This document shows positions 60,915 to 64,000 of a stretch of DNA of 64,000 nucleotides, piece by piece; position 1 is the first letter of the stretch; every line of letters starts with the position of its first letter. The notes beneath the pieces are model-generated. The model was given only the letters and a program-made list of their open reading frames with translations. It made no database searches and had not been told where the DNA came from. Position numbers and translations under genes: made by a program. Source of the stretch: Paraburkholderia kururiensis JCM 10599 = LMG 19447 (GTDB taxonomy: Bacteria > Pseudomonadota > Gammaproteobacteria > Burkholderiales > Burkholderiaceae); assembly GCF_003986935.1 (NCBI RefSeq), contig NZ_RJZE01000011.1:185234-249233 (forward strand), in the 5' to 3' direction.

Positions 60915-61925
60915 ATGGATACGTTACAGAATATGCGGGTGTTCGTCCGCGTCGTTGAAGCCGGCAGCTTTACCGCCGCCGCGCAATCCCTGAACTCGAC
61001 CACCGGTGCAATGTCGCGTGCAGTGTCCGAACTCGAGGCGCACCTGCGTGCACGGCTACTCAATCGTTCGACAAGAAGACTCGCATTGACGACGGCAGGC
61101 GAACGCTATCTGGAGCGCTGCCTGCACATTCTTGCAGACGTCGGTAAGGCTGAAGAGGAAGCAAGTTGCGCACATGAACGTCCCAGCGGCGCATTGCGCA
61201 TGCACAGCTATGCCAGCATTGGTCAGCACTACGTGTTACCGGCGATCTCGCGCTACCGTGCACAGCATCCTGAAGTGACCGTCGAGCTCACGCTCTCGCA
61301 ACGCATGCCGGATCTGTTCGAAGGCAGTGCAGACGTCGCAATTGTCACCGCTGCATCCCTGCCCAACTCGGATCTCGTCTCGCATGAACTGGGCTCTACG
61401 TGCAGCGTGCTTTGCGCATCGCCCGCCTATATACGCTCGAGAGGTGTGCCGCAGTCGCCGGCCGATCTCGCCCGCCACGAGTGTTTGATTCTGAAAACGC
61501 CCGCATTCCCCGCACACGAATGGGTGCTCGATGGGCCCGAAGGCAGTGAGCGAATGGAAGTCGACGGACCGGTCCAGGTGAATATTGCGGAGTGCCTCGT
61601 GGTGGCGATTCGGGAAGGCATGGGAATCGGCATGTTGCCCGTTTATGCGGCAATCAACGGGTTGCGCGACGGCACGCTCATGCGAGTGCTGCCCGAGCAT
61701 ACATTGCAAAAGATGAACATCTACGCGCTCTATCCGTCGCGCAAATTCGTCGATGCAAAAACAAAGACGTGGGTTGAATTTCTCCGGACACATCTGCCCA
61801 AGGTCCTCGCGCGCGATAAGGCGCTGCTCGACGAGCTCTCCCAGGCGCAATTGGACGAAACAGTCGTTCCGATGCCCGCCTCGACGACGTCCGCGCCTGC
61901 ACCGGCTTTGGCAATAAAGGAGTGA
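60915..61925 (+). CDS. LysR-family transcriptional regulator (copy B)
   Basis: 336 residues from MDTLQNMRVFVRVVEAGSFT, with AAGGG upstream; the frame extends further but without a supported start. The HTH continues AMSRAVSELEAHLRARLLNR and ALTTAGERYLERC. The effector domain shows blocks such as ISRYRAQHPEVTVELTLSQR, VVAIREGMGIGMLPV and NIYALYPSRKFVDAKTKTWV that recur almost unchanged in the LysR protein at 49451-50485, marking a recent paralogue pair. It is divergent from the FUSC exporter gene and probably responds to that exporter's aromatic substrate. The C-terminal 25 residues are low-complexity. Confidence 0.9.
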   Translation: MDTLQNMRVFVRVVEAGSFTAAAQSLNSTTGAMSRAVSELEAHLRARLLNRSTRRLALTTAGERYLERCLHILADVGKAEEEASCAHERPSGALRMHSYASIGQHYVLPAISRYRAQHPEVTVELTLSQRMPDLFEGSADVAIVTAASLPNSDLVSHELGSTCSVLCASPAYIRSRGVPQSPADLARHECLILKTPAFPAHEWVLDGPEGSERMEVDGPVQVNIAECLVVAIREGMGIGMLPVYAAINGLRDGTLMRVLPEHTLQKMNIYALYPSRKFVDAKTKTWVEFLRTHLPKVLARDKALLDELSQAQLDETVVPMPASTTSAPAPALAIKE

Positions 61926-62078
61926 AGTATCGTGCAGCGAAGCGGTCATGCAGCGCAATGCATGAGCTGCAATGCACGGCGCTTCACTTCACCTTCCACT
62001 GAAATGTGCTCATCTTGCATTGAGCGCTACAGGACGGCGGAGCGCCTGACCTGCCGCCTGCGCGGCAGGGCCAACAGA

Positions 62079-62352
62079 AGTTCAGTGAAGTCGGCCGTCG
62101 GAGAAGAGTGCTCGATGCGGCGTCGTCGGGTTCCTGAAGGAAGCTGCGGGCGGTATGCCGGACAAAGAGCTGCTCAGTGAGCACGGGTTCGGTAACGCTT
62201 CGTTTTATACGTTCGGCGGGAGTTCGGCGGGCTGGATGTGTTGGAGGGGCGCGCCAGAAGACCTGGGGGCAGGAGAACGCGCGGCCGAAGAATCTGGTGG
62301 CCGACACGATAGTACATGTGGATGCGCTGCAAGTGATGGGAAGGGAAGCCTG
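62079..62352 (+). pseudogene. Degraded IS3-family transposase OrfA remnant
   Basis: In changing frames the sequence reads like an IS3 OrfA: GFLKEAAGGMPDKELLSEHG, then FGNASFYT, then after a frame change FGGLDVLE, and in a third frame ENARPKNLVADTI and VHVDALQVMGREA. The order matches a helix-turn-helix plus leucine-zipper OrfA with at least two frameshifts. No OrfB is left before the intact element begins at 62396. It shows that this rrn-proximal spot has taken more than one insertion. Confidence 0.75.
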
Positions 62353-62395
62353 AGCCCGCGAGCCAAACGCCAAAGCAACGAGGGCGACTCCGGAG

Positions 62396-62455
62396 TGAGC
62401 GGCCCCCGGGAAACAGTGCCATGATGTAAGCGAGTTTTCGGCGGACTTTTCGATG
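62396..62455. repeat. Left terminal inverted repeat of the IS (60 bp)
   Basis: Starts TGAGCGGCCCCCGGG and ends CGGACTTTTCGATG. It is identical to the reverse complement of 63628-63687. Sixty bases is longer than usual for IS3 ends (20-40 bp). Confidence 0.95.
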
Positions 62456-62471
62456 GGAAAGGAGCCGTGCA

Positions 62472-63593
62472 ATGAAACGCAAACGCTTCAGTGTCGAGCA
62501 GATTGTGGCGGTGTTGAAGCAGGCCGAAGCGGGCATGCCAGTGGCCGAGCTGATTCGTCACGTGGGTATCTCGGAGCAGACCTTCTATCGCTGGAAGAAG
62601 GTGTACGCCGGACTGCAGACGGACCAGGTGCGCCAGTTGAAGCAGCTTCAGGACGAGAACGCCCAGTTGAAGAAGGTGGTTGCCGGGTTGACGCTGGACA
62701 AGGCGATGCTGACCGACGTTCTGAAAAAAAGTGGTGAAGCCCTCCCGAGGCGCAGCATCGTGGACTATCTGAAGTCAACGTCCGCAGTTGCGGAGCGCCG
62801 GGCCTGCCGCCTGGTGGCGTTGTCGCGCTCGGTGTATCAATATCGAAGTCATCGCGACGCGCAGACGGCACTGCGTCAGCGCATGTGCGAAATCGCGGCG
62901 ACCCGTGTGCGATATGGTTACCGCAAGATTCGTGTGCTGTTGCAACGGGAGGGTTATCAGGTCAGCAAAAACCGGCTGTATCGCTTGTATCGGGAAGAAG
63001 GCCTGTCGCTATGGTACAGGCCGAACCGCAAACGACGGGCACAAATGAGTCGCCCCGCCCGCGCCAGGGCCACAGCGGCGAACCACGCGTGGAGTCTGGA
63101 CTTCGTTGCGGACCAGCTGGCAGGCGGTCAGCGATTTCGTGCGCTGACCATCGTCGATGTCTTCACGCGCGAAGCGCTGGCAATCGACGTTGGTCAGCGG
63201 CTGGGAGCGTCGGACGTCGTGCGGGTGCTGGAGCAACTGCGCATCAGGCGTGGAACACCGCGCACGCTGTTGTGTGATAACGGCTCGGAATTTACCAGTC
63301 AGGTGATGGACCTGTGGGCTTACCATCACAAGGTCGAGATTGCCTTCAGCCGGCCCGGCAAGCCAACGGATAACGCGTTCGTGGAGTCCTTCAACGGCAC
63401 GCTTCGCGATGAATGTCTGAACGCACACTGGTTCACGTCACTGACGGATGCCAAAGAGCAGATTGAGCAATGGCGGGTGGAGTACAACGAGAGTCGGCCT
63501 CACAGGGCCCTCGGCGAAGTGTCACCTGCCGAATATGTCCGTCAGCTGGGCCTGCAGGCCCAGCTGACGGACCAACAGAACGCCGAAGACTAA
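62472..63593 (+). CDS. IS3-family transposase, OrfA and OrfB in one frame
   Basis: 373 residues. Residues 1-90 are OrfA-like: HTH KRFSVEQIVAVLKQAEAGMP and ISEQTFYRWKKVYAGL, then a leucine-zipper QLKQLQDENAQLKKVVAGL. The rest is OrfB-like: RRACRLVALSRSVYQYRS, the HTH_21 part VRYGYRKIRVLLQREG, and the DDE integrase core with Asp in AWSLDFVADQL, Asp in LLCDNGSEFTSQ, and Glu in NAFVESFNGTLRDECLN. Most IS3 elements need -1 frameshifting to join OrfA and OrfB; here a run of seven A followed by G (in VLKKSGEA) sits at the junction, but the frame is continuous. The protein should be active. Confidence 0.93.
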   Translation: MKRKRFSVEQIVAVLKQAEAGMPVAELIRHVGISEQTFYRWKKVYAGLQTDQVRQLKQLQDENAQLKKVVAGLTLDKAMLTDVLKKSGEALPRRSIVDYLKSTSAVAERRACRLVALSRSVYQYRSHRDAQTALRQRMCEIAATRVRYGYRKIRVLLQREGYQVSKNRLYRLYREEGLSLWYRPNRKRRAQMSRPARARATAANHAWSLDFVADQLAGGQRFRALTIVDVFTREALAIDVGQRLGASDVVRVLEQLRIRRGTPRTLLCDNGSEFTSQVMDLWAYHHKVEIAFSRPGKPTDNAFVESFNGTLRDECLNAHWFTSLTDAKEQIEQWRVEYNESRPHRALGEVSPAEYVRQLGLQAQLTDQQNAED

Positions 63594-63627
63594 CATTGCC
63601 TTTGGCACTGAAAGCCGGGGCCGCTCA

Positions 63628-63687
63628 CATCGAAAAGTCCGCCGAAAACTCGCTTACATCATGGCACTGTTTCCCGGGGGCCGCTCA
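63628..63687. repeat. Right terminal inverted repeat of the IS (60 bp)
   Basis: Reverse complement of the left repeat. The 9-bp tip GGCCGCTCA also occurs 60 bp inward (63619-63627), just before the repeat begins, giving a small internal direct copy of the end. Confidence 0.95.
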
Positions 63688-63884
63688 GAGCGTCCCACCT
63701 GCCGTTTTCACCAGCAGTGTCTGGAGCGGAACATCGGCCAACACTAAACGCTCATGGCGCATTTCAGGAACTGGCTTAAGTGTGGACTTTGCTGGAAGCT
63801 GTCGTGGCGAATGCCGGAGGTTTTGGGGCTGCCAGGGGGATTGATCGAGGCGTGGTTCAGGAGGGAAGCGCGCGCCCAAAGCAG

Positions 63885-63914
63885 AAGACCCCGCCATATG
63901 GGTGGCGGGGTCTT
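63885..63914 (-). terminator. rrn operon terminator
   Basis: AAGACCCCGCC and GGCGGGGTCTT form a perfect 11-bp stem around an 8-nt loop. In the minus direction it lies 12 bp after the 5S rRNA 3' end and is followed by CTGCTTTGG; it ends the ribosomal RNA operon entering from the right. Confidence 0.85.
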
Positions 63915-63926
63915 TGCGGGGTAAGG

Positions 63927-64000
63927 AGCCTGACGATTACCTACTTTCACACGGGCAATCCGCACTATCATCGGCGTGGAGTCGTTTCACGGTCCTGTTC
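63927..64000 (-). rRNA. rrf: 5S ribosomal RNA, 3' part (partial at window edge)
   Basis: The reverse complement reads GAACAGGACCGTGAAACGAC, then CACGCCGATGATAGTGCGG and GTGTGAAAGTAGGTAATCG up to TCAGGCT. This is the conserved 3' two-thirds of beta-proteobacterial 5S rRNA, with the loop E/D region and the 3' arm of helix I. About 42 bases at the 5' end lie beyond the window. The rest of the rrn operon is expected to the right. Confidence 0.95.

Larger units (their letters stand above)
62396..63687 (+). mobile_element. IS3-family insertion sequence, 1292 bp, apparently intact
   Basis: The element runs from TGAGCGGCCC at the left to its reverse complement at the right. The ends are 60-bp perfect inverted repeats (62396-62455 and 63628-63687). 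The flanking triplets are GAG on both sides (62393-62395 and 63688-63690), a 3-bp target duplication within the range for IS3 elements. It encodes one full transposase frame. It is inserted between an older IS remnant and the terminator of an rrn operon. Confidence 0.9.

Noticed and set aside
61926..62078. Further gene or IS end between the LysR gene and the OrfA remnant
   Set aside because: Only a short inverted repeat (CCTGCCGC/GCGGCAGG, 62050-62069) was seen; no coding signal or matching terminal repeat.
63691..63884. Coding sequence between the IS and the rrn terminator
   Set aside because: Short frames on both strands show no family similarity and no ribosome sites; likely non-coding or decayed DNA.

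Overview
The window is high-GC DNA from a member of the Burkholderiaceae, most likely Paraburkholderia or a close relative. The evidence is the codon bias, the gene families (CioAB oxidase, a complete mdc cluster, Burkholderia-type RND efflux and regulators) and the 5S rRNA 3' half at the right edge, which matches the beta-proteobacterial Burkholderia type. It reads as chromosome: metabolic, transport and regulatory genes in short operons, with an insertion-sequence scar beside a ribosomal RNA operon at the right end.

Left part (1-15.4 kb). The window opens in the C-terminus of a flavin monooxygenase, followed by an SDR dehydrogenase and a PF10118-type metal-dependent hydrolase. Next come a glycolipid-binding-domain protein, a cyanide-insensitive quinol oxidase operon (cioA, cioB and a DUF2474 peptide), and a response regulator convergent with, and overlapping, a hybrid histidine kinase. 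A sigma-70-like protein of uncertain function, a cholesterol-oxidase-like GMC oxidoreductase fused to an alpha/beta hydrolase, and a membrane protein complete this part.

Middle part (15.4-31.8 kb). A minus-strand unit encodes an amino-acid ABC transporter, a histidine ammonia-lyase homologue that lacks the Ala-Ser-Gly cofactor triad, and a HutC-type regulator; two GntR/HutC-like operators lie upstream. An arylamine N-acetyltransferase follows. A malonate locus comes next: a divergent MFS transporter, a GntR/FCD regulator, and mdcA-mdcB-mdcC-mdcDE (fused)-mdcG-mdcH, tightly overlapped. Together these would import malonate, load the prosthetic group on the carrier protein and decarboxylate malonyl-ACP to acetyl-ACP.

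Right part (31.8-64 kb). A 1075-residue protein resembles the AWR/RipA type III effectors. Its upstream region has a TTCG-N16-TTCG hrpII-like box and nine copies of a hexanucleotide. Then come a universal stress protein, AlkB, a RutE-like nitroreductase, a small membrane protein, a metallophosphoesterase and an AI-2E-family permease. A two-component system sits beside an RND tripartite efflux operon, followed by a LysR regulator, an MFS/GH31 sugar operon with a perfect 18-bp palindrome ahead of its promoter, MgtC, a GlsB-like peptide, a succinyl-CoA:acetate CoA-transferase, a small secreted peptide, an FUSC efflux protein and a second LysR regulator closely similar to the first. An IS3-family remnant, an intact IS3-family element with 60-bp perfect inverted repeats, and the end of an rrn operon finish the window.

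Short tandem repeats recur in gene tails and intergenic spacers and look like replication-slippage sites. The most unusual items are the MIO-less ammonia-lyase homologue with its own transporter and regulator, and the effector-like gene with its repeat-containing leader.
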